Origin: Ohtaekwangia sp.
Lineage (GTDB): Bacteria > Bacteroidota > Bacteroidia > Cytophagales > Cyclobacteriaceae
Reading direction: 5' to 3'
DNA length: 64,000 bases
NCBI GenBank assembly: GCA_021155195.1
Contig: JAJNPV010000042.1
Location: 310,001 to 374,000, forward strand
The stretch's first letter is position 1; the number at the start of each line of letters is the position of its first letter. The notes under the pieces are model-generated. The model worked only from the letters and a program-made list of their open reading frames with translations, made no database searches and was not told the DNA's origin. The position numbers and the translations under genes were made by a program. Shown in pieces: positions 51,760 to 58,903 of this stretch.

Positions 51760-52316
51760 TTGGCTAAGAATAATTTTTTCATCTTTTCAAGGATTCGATA
51801 AGTTTTCACTTTTGAATTATTTTCGGTAGTTCCTAAAATATTACCAATCTCTTTGAAGGGTCGTTCTTCAAAGAACCTGAGTTGTATCAATTGTAATTCA
51901 TGCGCATTTAGTTTTGAAAGAATTGAGGGTAGCCTCTTTTTCAATTCATCCACAGTATTTTCAGCAGTAAGCTCTTCAAAGAGTAAGTCAAGATGATGGT
52001 CCTGTAATACAACCAGTCGGGCATGCTTGCTTTTTCTGAAGTAATCATTGCACTCGTTGATAGCAATTCGATACAACCAGGCCGAAAAAGGAGCCCCTTG
52101 AATTTTAAACTTAGGGAGGCTTCCCAATGCCTTTAGGAAAACTTGTTGAGTCAAATCAGCAGATAACTCCTTTTCCCCAATCCTATGGAGAATAAAAAGG
52201 AACAGCCTTTTGAAATACGTTTCATAAATCGGCTTAAAAGATCCCGGATCAAGTTGAGCTTGTCTGATTAGCTCATCTTCGTTTTGTTGTGCCGTTACAA
52301 TCGCTTCCTTAATCAA
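51756..52316 (-). CDS. ECF-type RNA polymerase sigma factor
   Basis: 186 residues: a sigma-70 region 2 (FKPIYETYFKRLFLFILHRIGEKELSADLTQQVFLKAL, then WLYRIAINECNDYFRK) and a region 4 HTH (LNAHELQLIQLRFFEERPFKEIGNILGTTENNSKVKTYRIL). There is no region 1.1 or 3, as expected for the ECF group. It heads a four-gene operon with overlapping or abutting genes: sigma, TonB-like, propeller/CHU_C, PorP-OmpA. It probably directs transcription of its own operon and perhaps others. Confidence 0.93.
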   Translation of the reverse strand: MIKEAIVTAQQNEDELIRQAQLDPGSFKPIYETYFKRLFLFILHRIGEKELSADLTQQVFLKALGSLPKFKIQGAPFSAWLYRIAINECNDYFRKSKHARLVVLQDHHLDLLFEELTAENTVDELKKRLPSILSKLNAHELQLIQLRFFEERPFKEIGNILGTTENNSKVKTYRILEKMKKLFLAK

Positions 52317-52655
52317 AATATTTTGTCATTCGGATATAAAATGCAGCATCTGTTAAAAGATACAGGTAAAAGGATAATTCGAGTAAATATTTTGAATACT
52401 CCAACCTTAGGGTTTACCCTACTTTGATTTTTGCTCACAAAATCATCAGGAATTTAATTAAATCGGCAAGATTTTTTAATTTTTCAGATAACTCTCCGTT
52501 TACTAATGCTTTACCAACAGGTTGGTTAACCTTTTCTGTAATTAATTTATGATTATCAATCGCATGAATTGTTACTTTTTGTCTGACCGTTTTCTTCTTT
52601 AAACTTTTTCTGAGAGGCTTTTGTTAAATTTGTGTGTCTATAAACAAGTTGGCAA
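52317..52655. other. 339-base AT-rich spacer upstream of the sigma operon
   Basis: No convincing gene on either strand up to the small ORF at 52656. The sequence is AT-rich with scattered TTAA words. It must hold the sigma operon promoter on the minus strand, but I cannot pick a clear -33/-7 pair there. On the plus strand a perfect TAnnTTTG box lies at 52625-52632. Confidence 0.5.
52625..52632 (+). promoter_or_regulatory. Candidate -7 box of the 46-residue membrane protein gene
   Basis: TAAATTTG fits TAnnTTTG exactly and lies 23 bases before ATG 52656. The -33 region reads TTTTTC, one base from TTTTTG, at 15 bases distance. Confidence 0.4.
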
Positions 52656-52796
52656 ATGAAAACAATTGGAAGAAGCCTGTTCTCAGGTTTTCAAGTGAAT
52701 CCGATTAATCGCGATTTACTTATCGTAGTCTCCTCAGGGTTGCTGATTGCTATCGCGATCATAACGCTGACGGTGATGATCATCAGTCAGATTTAA
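52656..52796 (+). CDS. Small single-pass membrane protein (46 aa)
   Basis: ATG 52656 to TAA 52794-52796 encodes 46 residues: a polar start (MKTIGRSLFSGFQVNPINRD) and one transmembrane helix (about 21-43, rich in I, V, L, A, T) ending ISQI. Support comes from the textbook amphipathic-then-hydrophobic layout, the upstream -7 box, and the fact that the ORF fills the gap between moaE (convergent, 8 bases away) and the sigma spacer. No family is recognised. It could be a small regulator or a subunit of a membrane complex. Confidence 0.5.
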   Translation: MKTIGRSLFSGFQVNPINRDLLIVVSSGLLIAIAIITLTVMIISQI

Positions 52797-52804
52797 AAGG
52801 TGTG

Positions 52805-53215
52805 TTACGGGTGGGCTGAAACCCACTCGTCTCCATTTTCAAAAAACTCCCGTTTCCAGATAGGTACAGTTTGTTTAAGAGTGTCAATAATTGACTGGCA
52901 GGCTGCAAACGAATCTTTTCTATGAGGTGTAGAAACGGCAACCACAACGGCAATCTCACCTGGCTGCAAAACCCCAACCCGATGGCTCACTGCAAAACCA
53001 GTAAGGTTCCATTGTTTCGTAGTTCGATCAATAATTTTTTGTATTTCAGAAATAGCCATTGGTTCATAGGCTTCATATTCCAGCCGAACCACTTTATTGC
53101 CTGAAGTATTATTTCTAACCGTTCCGATAAACGTATTAACAGCGCCTGCTTCTTTTCGTGAAGCAGCTGAAATTATTTTTTGAACATCAATTGGCTGATC
53201 TGTTATCTCAATCAT
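52805..53215 (-). CDS. moaE: Molybdopterin synthase catalytic subunit MoaE
   Basis: 136 residues from ATG 53215 (MIEITDQPIDVQKII); an upstream GTG lies inside moaD and is rejected. Motifs are GAVNTFIGTVRNNTSG near 26, RLEYEAYEPMA near 46, SHRVGVLQPGEIAVVVAVSTPHR near 78 and the catalytic lysines in VPIWKREFFENGDEWV near 118. With MoaD thiocarboxylate it adds the dithiolene sulfurs to cPMP. It follows moaD by 10 bases. Confidence 0.94.
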   Translation of the reverse strand: MIEITDQPIDVQKIISAASRKEAGAVNTFIGTVRNNTSGNKVVRLEYEAYEPMAISEIQKIIDRTTKQWNLTGFAVSHRVGVLQPGEIAVVVAVSTPHRKDSFAACQSIIDTLKQTVPIWKREFFENGDEWVSAHP

Positions 53216-53225
53216 GGATGTAGAA

Positions 53226-53465
53226 TTATCCTCCACTCACGGGCGGAATCAAAGCGATTTCATCCGAACCAAAAATAGCTTTATCGTCATCTGCATATTC
53301 TTGATTAACAGCAATAAAAAGCGAGTTTAGTTTGTTCAGTTTTGGAAATTGTGATGACAAAGTTTTTCGTAAATCACCTACCGAGTTACCGCTTATCTCT
53401 AATTCCACCTCTCGGCCGCCTAAAATATCGCGCGAGACGCCAAATGTTTTCACTTTTACGATCAT
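53226..53465 (-). CDS. moaD: Molybdopterin synthase sulfur carrier subunit MoaD
   Basis: 79 residues with a ubiquitin-like fold pattern (VKVKTFGVSRDILGGREVELEIS) and the essential C-terminal Gly-Gly (IPPVSGG), which is activated and thiolated before transfer to cPMP on MoaE. It is divergent from moaA over 71 bases. A perfect TATATTTG box (53477-53470) ends only 4 bases before its ATG, hinting at a nearly leaderless transcript. Confidence 0.93.
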   Translation of the reverse strand: MIVKVKTFGVSRDILGGREVELEISGNSVGDLRKTLSSQFPKLNKLNSLFIAVNQEYADDDKAIFGSDEIALIPPVSGG

Positions 53466-53536
53466 TTAACAAATATACATACTCATAATTCAATTGATCA
53501 TATCTATCTTCGTGATGATTAAGGCAATTTTACCGA

Positions 53537-54538
53537 ATGCAGACTTCAAAACTTTTTGACAATCACGGTCGACCAATTAATTACGTGCGCCTTGCCGTGA
53601 CCGATCGGTGTAACCTGCGTTGCTTTTATTGCATGCCTGAAGAGGGTATAAAATATTTACCCAAAAAGGAATTATTGACATTCGAAGAAATAGAACGCCT
53701 GATCAGGCTGCTAGCCTCCATGGGCATTTCTAAAATACGATTAACGGGAGGCGAACCGTTTGTGAGGAATGACTTAATGAGCCTGATCAAAACCATCTCA
53801 GGAATTGAAGGAATCACTAACATCCACTTAACCACCAATGGTATTCTTACTGGTCCACATATCAGCGAGTTAAAATCTCTGGGCATCGCTTCGGTAAATC
53901 TAAGTTTGGATACCCTTGATCGGGAACGATTTAAAATGATTACGCGAAGGGATGAGTTTGAGAAAACGTGGGAGACTTTTGAGCAATTGGTTAGTTATGA
54001 TATTCCTGTAAAGATTAATGCCGTAGTGATGGATGGGAAAAATATTGACGACATTATACCTATGGTTGAGTTAACAAAAAACTATCCTGTCTCTGTCCGG
54101 TTTATTGAAGAGATGCCGTTCAATGGCGAAGGCAATCATTACCCTACGTTAACATGGACATACAAAAAAATATTGGATCATATTCGTGCGGAGTATTCAA
54201 CGATTCAGCGAGAAGAAGATCCACTTTATTCCACTTCATATAATTATAAAGTACCCGATCATCTTGGAAGTATAGGAGTAATAGCCGCCTTTAGCAGAAC
54301 GTTTTGTGGAACGTGTAACCGCATTCGGGTTACAGCTCAGGGAACATTAAAAACATGCTTGTACGATGAAGGTGTGTTAAATATTAGAGACCTGATGCGC
54401 GAAGGACGTAACGATGAGGAAATAAAAACAGAGTTGACAAAAGCCTTTAGCAACCGCGCCAAAGACGGATTTGAAGCTGAAGCAAAACGAATGAAAGGCT
54501 CACCCGTGAAGGAATCTATGTCAACCATTGGGGGATAG
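53537..54538 (+). CDS. moaA: GTP 3',8-cyclase MoaA
   Basis: 333 residues, a radical-SAM enzyme. The N-terminal cluster cysteines are C25, C29, C32 (TDRCNLRCFYCMPEEG), the SAM motif GGEPFVRND is near 73, and the C-terminal cluster cysteines are C257, C260, C274 (CGTCNRIRVTAQGTLKTC). The chain ends in GG, the tail needed in MoaA activity. It starts molybdopterin synthesis from GTP. TauE starts on the base after its stop. Confidence 0.96.
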   Translation: MQTSKLFDNHGRPINYVRLAVTDRCNLRCFYCMPEEGIKYLPKKELLTFEEIERLIRLLASMGISKIRLTGGEPFVRNDLMSLIKTISGIEGITNIHLTTNGILTGPHISELKSLGIASVNLSLDTLDRERFKMITRRDEFEKTWETFEQLVSYDIPVKINAVVMDGKNIDDIIPMVELTKNYPVSVRFIEEMPFNGEGNHYPTLTWTYKKILDHIRAEYSTIQREEDPLYSTSYNYKVPDHLGSIGVIAAFSRTFCGTCNRIRVTAQGTLKTCLYDEGVLNIRDLMREGRNDEEIKTELTKAFSNRAKDGFEAEAKRMKGSPVKESMSTIGG

Positions 54539-55282
54539 ATGGAGGTTTACATTTTAATCATTTCATTTTTCTTTGTTGCGCTTGTTTATTCATCGGTTGG
54601 GTTTGGTGGAGGCTCCAGTTATCTGGCGTTAATGGCACAACCATTTTTCGGGTTGCTACCCGAGACGATTCGTCCTACAGCATTGCTGTGCAACATTATC
54701 GTAGTAACCGGGGGAACCATCATCTATTACCGCGAAGGAAAAATTTCTTTAAAGGAGATTTGGCCGTTCTTAATTGCCAGTGTGCCGATGGCTTTTGTAG
54801 GCGGGTACTGGAAACTAAAAGATGATACATTTTTTGTGTTGCTTGGTTTTACACTGCTACTGGCTTCTGTATTTCTTTGGCTTAAACCCAAAGCAGAAGC
54901 TGAAGGTAATTTGAAATCAATTTCAGGCCCGATGTTATTGGGAGGAGGAATTGGTTTTTTATCTGGATTGGTAAGCATTGGGGGTGGAATTTTTTTAGCA
55001 CCTGTTTTGCATCTCTTAAATTGGTTTGAAGCGAAACGAATAGCTGCATTAGCCAGTGTTTTTATTTTGGTGAATTCAATTGGAGGACTGATCGGACAAT
55101 TTGCAGCGGGGTTACAAAACTTTAAGTGGGAGTTCATTTTACCACTTTTAGTAGCTGTGCTGATTGGTGGTCAGATTGGTTCGCGATTGAGCGCTAAAAA
55201 GTTTAATACCATTTATATCAGGCGTATAACCGCCCTCCTCATTTTAGTCGCAGCTCTTAATATCTTAAAAGATCATTTATGA
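54539..55282 (+). CDS. TauE/SafE family permease
   Basis: 247 residues with about eight hydrophobic segments and the family's repeated glycine-rich motif: YSSVGFGGGSSYLALMA near 18 and GFLSGLVSIGGGIFLAPVL near 140. Members export sulfite, sulfoacetate or related anions. It abuts moaA and overlaps the DsrE-like gene by ATGA. Many molybdenum enzymes handle sulfite, so a sulfur-anion role in a cofactor operon is plausible, though none of those enzymes is encoded here. Confidence 0.88.
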   Translation: MEVYILIISFFFVALVYSSVGFGGGSSYLALMAQPFFGLLPETIRPTALLCNIIVVTGGTIIYYREGKISLKEIWPFLIASVPMAFVGGYWKLKDDTFFVLLGFTLLLASVFLWLKPKAEAEGNLKSISGPMLLGGGIGFLSGLVSIGGGIFLAPVLHLLNWFEAKRIAALASVFILVNSIGGLIGQFAAGLQNFKWEFILPLLVAVLIGGQIGSRLSAKKFNTIYIRRITALLILVAALNILKDHL

Positions 55283-55809
55283 AAGTAACGTTTTCAATTA
55301 TCCTGGTATGTGTTTCAATGAGTGCGTTTGCGCAAAAGCGCGTGAACCCGGTTATTAAAAATTACGGTGGCATTTTTGAGATTCCCTATGCCGATGAAAA
55401 ACCAGATCCCAATCTTGAATATAACATCGTTATAGAAATTGAAAAGGCAAATGCTACGCCCGACTCTGTAAACTGGGCGTTATACAATGTTTCCAGGTTG
55501 CTAAATCTTCATGCTATGGGAGGTGTGCCAAAGAATAAGTTACATGTGGTGTTGGCTATCCATGGTGGGGCTTCTTATACTGTAATGAGTAATGAAGCCT
55601 ATAAAACAAAGTATGGAGTGGACAATCCAAATCTTGGCTTGTATCAGGAGTTGGAAAAAGCTGGCGTTAACATGTTTATTTGTGGCCAATCTATGATTGC
55701 AAGAAATATTGACCGATACAAACTTGTTCCAGAAGTGAAGATTGCAACTTCTATGCTAACAACACTCACTACCTATCAATTGAAGGGATATGCACTTCTA
55801 AAGTTCTGA
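55279..55809 (+). CDS. Exported DsrE family protein
   Basis: 176 residues: a signal peptide (SIILVCVSMSAFAQ) followed by a DsrE-like fold (LEYNIVIEIEKANATPDSVNWALYNVSRLLNLHAMGG, LHVVLAIHGGASY, and the candidate sulfur-carrying cysteine in NMFICGQSMIARN near 135). Cytosolic DsrE/TusD proteins relay sulfur; this version is predicted to be periplasmic, where it might bind sulfur species moved by the adjacent TauE permease. It is translationally coupled to TauE. Confidence 0.85.
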   Translation: MKVTFSIILVCVSMSAFAQKRVNPVIKNYGGIFEIPYADEKPDPNLEYNIVIEIEKANATPDSVNWALYNVSRLLNLHAMGGVPKNKLHVVLAIHGGASYTVMSNEAYKTKYGVDNPNLGLYQELEKAGVNMFICGQSMIARNIDRYKLVPEVKIATSMLTTLTTYQLKGYALLKF

Positions 55810-55846
55810 TCAACTGTGTATTTTGCGGCCTCGTTAATAGCCATCG

Positions 55847-58279
55847 ATGAAAAAGATTAAGTTTTCTGATATTCTTCCGCATTTGGTTGCAGTAGTTGTG
55901 TTCCTATTAGTAACTGTTTTTTTCTTCAATCCGATCTTCTTTGATAATAAAGCAATTGAGCAAGGAGATATTCAACAATGGAGCGGTTCATCGAAAGAAC
56001 TGCGTGATTATCGCGATCAAACCGGAGAAGAAGGTCTTTGGGCAAATTCCATGTTTTCGGGCATGCCGGCATACTTGGTTAATTTAAGTTGGAGCGATGG
56101 CGTAGTGATTGGAATGAAGAAAGTGCTTTCTGTGTTTCTGCCACATCCTATCTCCAATATTTTTCTCGCATTTATTTGTTATTACATTCTCTTACTTTCT
56201 TTTAAAATCCGACCGTGGTTTGCAATAGCGGGAGCCTTGGCATTTGGTCTTTCATCGTATATGATCATTGGCTTGTCAGCCGGACATAATGCACGCATTG
56301 GTGCTATTGCATTCATGCCGCTGGTGTTTGCTGGAATTCATCTTGCCTTTTCAGGAAAAAGAATTCTTGGTTTTGGAACAACAGCCGTTGGATTAGCGCT
56401 TCACTTGCGTGAGAATCACTTACAGATCACGTATTACTTAATGCTGATTGTACTTGCCTATGGTTTAGTACATCTGATTCTTGCCATTCGTGCAAAGCAA
56501 CTACCTGATTTTTTTAAAACCATTTTGATTTTAATTCCGGCAGTTATAATAGCCGCTGGCACATTTTTCGGGCAGTTTTGGGCTATTACAGAATACACTA
56601 AATATTCTATTCGTGGTGCTTCTGAAATTGCAGTTAAAAAAACCGGAGAGGATGTAAGTGGATTATCGAAATCATATGCCTTTCAATATAAATATGGAGT
56701 GTGGGAAGCCATGACCTTGTTCCTTCCAAATTTTTATGGTGGTAGCAGTATGGATTTACTGGCAGCCGATCAGGAAAGTAATACCTATAAATCTCTTAGC
56801 CAGGCGGGTGATAATGAGACAGCCAATCAATTGGCCAATTATGCACGTGGCTATTGGGGTCCACAGGACTTTACAGTAGGCCCCTACTATGCAGGTGCGT
56901 TGGTAGTGTTCTTATTTATTATCGGGATTGTGTTTGCTGAAAAGAAATACGTTTGGTGGCTGGTGCCATTAAGCGCGCTCAGTTTGATGCTTAGCATGGG
57001 CGATAGTTTCTCTACGTTTAATTATTTCATGTTCGATTATTTTCCAGGCTACAATAAATTTCGTTCGGTCAATTTTGCGTTGGTGATCATTCTTTTTGCA
57101 ATGCCTTTGCTAGGAATGCTTGGGTTAGAAAAGTTGATGAGTCTGGGTTGGAGTAAAGAAACACAACGTAAGCTGATGTGGCCGGTCTTTATTACGTTAG
57201 GTCTATGTTTATTTTTTATATCGGTTGGGAGTTTTGGAAATTTTTTAAAACCAGAAGAAGCTCAATTGCCAGTTTGGTTAAGACAAGCCATGCAAAAGGA
57301 TCGCGTAGCTTTATTGCGTGCAGATGCCTGGCGTGGGTTGTGGATGATTCTGATCGTCAGTGGAGTCATTTTTGCATTACTTAAAAACTACTTGAAACCT
57401 GTTGTGGTTTATTCAGTGTTAATCTTGTTAATGTGGGCTGATCTGGCTTTGGTTGATAGGAGATATTTCTCAAAAGAAAATTATAAACCCAAACGCAATA
57501 ATTCATTTGCAATAGCTACCAGTGCGGATGAAAAAATTCTAAGGGATAAGAGTTATTATCGTGTATTTAATTTACAAAGTCCATTTACAGAAGCTCGTAC
57601 TTCTTATTTCCATAATTCATTGGGGGGCTATCATGGGGCAAAACTGAGACGTTATCAGGATTTGTATGATTCAATTCTTTCGAAGGAGACCGAGCAGATT
57701 TATGAAGATGCCCGCCAAGGGTCAATGAAATTTGAGAGGTATCAAGTATTAAATATGCTTAACGCGAAATATTTTGTTTACGGTACGGATGTATTTCCTA
57801 ATCCCGAAGCAAACGGTGCAGCATGGTTTGTAAAGGAAGTGATGAAGGTAAACTCACCAGCCGAGGAACTTAAGAAGACGAGCGAAATAGATACAAGAAA
57901 AGTAGCGGTGATCAATCAGTCGACAGTCGACATTCGACAGTTGGCTGTTGATAGCACTGCTACCGTAACGCTCATTGAGCACACTCCCCCGTATTTGAAG
58001 TATGAATCTGAATCAGCCAGCAATGGGGTAGTGGTGTTCTCAGAAATTTATTATCCAAAAGGATGGCATGCATTTATTGATGGAAAAGAAGTTCCTATTC
58101 TTCGCGCAGATTATGTGCTCCGTGCACTTGAAGTGCCAGCAGGAAAACATACCCTCGAATTCAGATTTGAGCCGAAGCCCTATGTTGTAGGCAACAAAAT
58201 TACCATGGCTTCAGGCTGGGTTTTGTTGTTGGTAGCGCTTGGATGCTTTGGATGGAGTTTGAAGGAGGAGAAAGACTAG
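55847..58279 (+). CDS. YfhO family multi-pass membrane protein
   Basis: 810 residues: about 11-12 transmembrane segments in the first 550 residues and a large C-terminal extracytoplasmic domain, with a last helix near 790 (ITMASGWVLLLVALGCFGW). YfhO-type proteins are GT-C-like membrane proteins; B. subtilis YfhO helps glycosylate lipoteichoic acid, while Bacteroidota members are uncharacterised. It has PFTEARTSYFHNSLGGYHGAKLRRYQ near 580 and HPPYLKYE-like TPPYLKYESES near 720. Residues about 691-698 are encoded by a GTCGAC repeat tract. Its TAG shares CTAG with the convergent Uma2 gene. Confidence 0.87.
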   Translation: MKKIKFSDILPHLVAVVVFLLVTVFFFNPIFFDNKAIEQGDIQQWSGSSKELRDYRDQTGEEGLWANSMFSGMPAYLVNLSWSDGVVIGMKKVLSVFLPHPISNIFLAFICYYILLLSFKIRPWFAIAGALAFGLSSYMIIGLSAGHNARIGAIAFMPLVFAGIHLAFSGKRILGFGTTAVGLALHLRENHLQITYYLMLIVLAYGLVHLILAIRAKQLPDFFKTILILIPAVIIAAGTFFGQFWAITEYTKYSIRGASEIAVKKTGEDVSGLSKSYAFQYKYGVWEAMTLFLPNFYGGSSMDLLAADQESNTYKSLSQAGDNETANQLANYARGYWGPQDFTVGPYYAGALVVFLFIIGIVFAEKKYVWWLVPLSALSLMLSMGDSFSTFNYFMFDYFPGYNKFRSVNFALVIILFAMPLLGMLGLEKLMSLGWSKETQRKLMWPVFITLGLCLFFISVGSFGNFLKPEEAQLPVWLRQAMQKDRVALLRADAWRGLWMILIVSGVIFALLKNYLKPVVVYSVLILLMWADLALVDRRYFSKENYKPKRNNSFAIATSADEKILRDKSYYRVFNLQSPFTEARTSYFHNSLGGYHGAKLRRYQDLYDSILSKETEQIYEDARQGSMKFERYQVLNMLNAKYFVYGTDVFPNPEANGAAWFVKEVMKVNSPAEELKKTSEIDTRKVAVINQSTVDIRQLAVDSTATVTLIEHTPPYLKYESESASNGVVVFSEIYYPKGWHAFIDGKEVPILRADYVLRALEVPAGKHTLEFRFEPKPYVVGNKITMASGWVLLLVALGCFGWSLKEEKD
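57917..57940. repeat. Tandem CAGTCGAC-type repeat inside YfhO coding sequence
   Basis: Three near-identical units, CAGTCGA, CAGTCGA, CATTCGA, then CAG, lie in frame at codons about 691-698 of the YfhO gene. The same word forms the arms of the intergenic palindrome at 32932-32957. The surrounding protein region is a poorly conserved loop. Confidence 0.6.
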
Positions 58280-58824
58280 AAAATATCCTTCAATTCAAAT
58301 TTCAGTTCCTTAATTAGTGGTGATGCAACTAGTCCTTCCTCCGAAAGGAAGACTATAGGAACTTCACCACCACTTTGCGGTGAATAAATCTCAATGGATT
58401 TGTTTCCTGGATCAACAATCCAGTATTCTTTAATACCAAATTTCAGGTAACTGCTTTTCTTTTGATTTCTATCTGTATAACTATTGGATGGCGAAATAAT
58501 TTCTACCACAATTTCAATGGGCCCTTCAATGCCACGATTTGTTATTACAGATTTATTCTCTGCGGACACATAAGCTAAATCAGGTTGAAAGACGTTTTTA
58601 TTGTCAATGTAAAGGTCAATAGGTGCGAAAAAAATTTCACCAGGTAAATTGACTGAGTCGAATACTTTGAATAATTCTCTAAGGACTCTTTGATGATTAG
58701 GGTGCGGGGCGGGACTCATAATTAGTTCTCCGTTAATTAATTGACAGGGTGTTTTAATCTCTCCCAATAGAAGATAGTCGTCAACAGTCCATTCCTTTGT
58801 ATTATCAATTGTGAGCGTTCTCAT
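58276..58824 (-). CDS. Uma2 family endonuclease-like protein
   Basis: 182 residues with the Uma2/DUF820 pattern: CQLINGELIMSPAPHPNHQRV near 27, FFAPIDLYIDNKNVFQPDLAYVS near 66, VVEIISPSNSYTDRNQKKSSYLKFGIKEYWIVDP near 106-140. The D...E-x-K residues of the PD-(D/E)xK nuclease fold are present. These proteins are abundant in cyanobacteria and some Bacteroidota; their substrates are unknown. It converges on YfhO with shared stop sequence CTAG. Confidence 0.9.
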   Translation of the reverse strand: MRTLTIDNTKEWTVDDYLLLGEIKTPCQLINGELIMSPAPHPNHQRVLRELFKVFDSVNLPGEIFFAPIDLYIDNKNVFQPDLAYVSAENKSVITNRGIEGPIEIVVEIISPSNSYTDRNQKKSSYLKFGIKEYWIVDPGNKSIEIYSPQSGGEVPIVFLSEEGLVASPLIKELKFELKDIF

Positions 58825-58903
58825 TAGCTAAATAGTAAATAAAGATAATAAATCTGAAGGATAGCCACCAATTCGTAAATCGTCCCGTTAAATTAGTCCC
58901 ACA

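Noticed and set aside
53470..53493. Full promoter for moaD
   Set aside because: The -7 box is perfect but the nearest TTG is only 13 bases away, and the expected transcript start falls at the ATG; only the -7 box is reported as a tentative finding.
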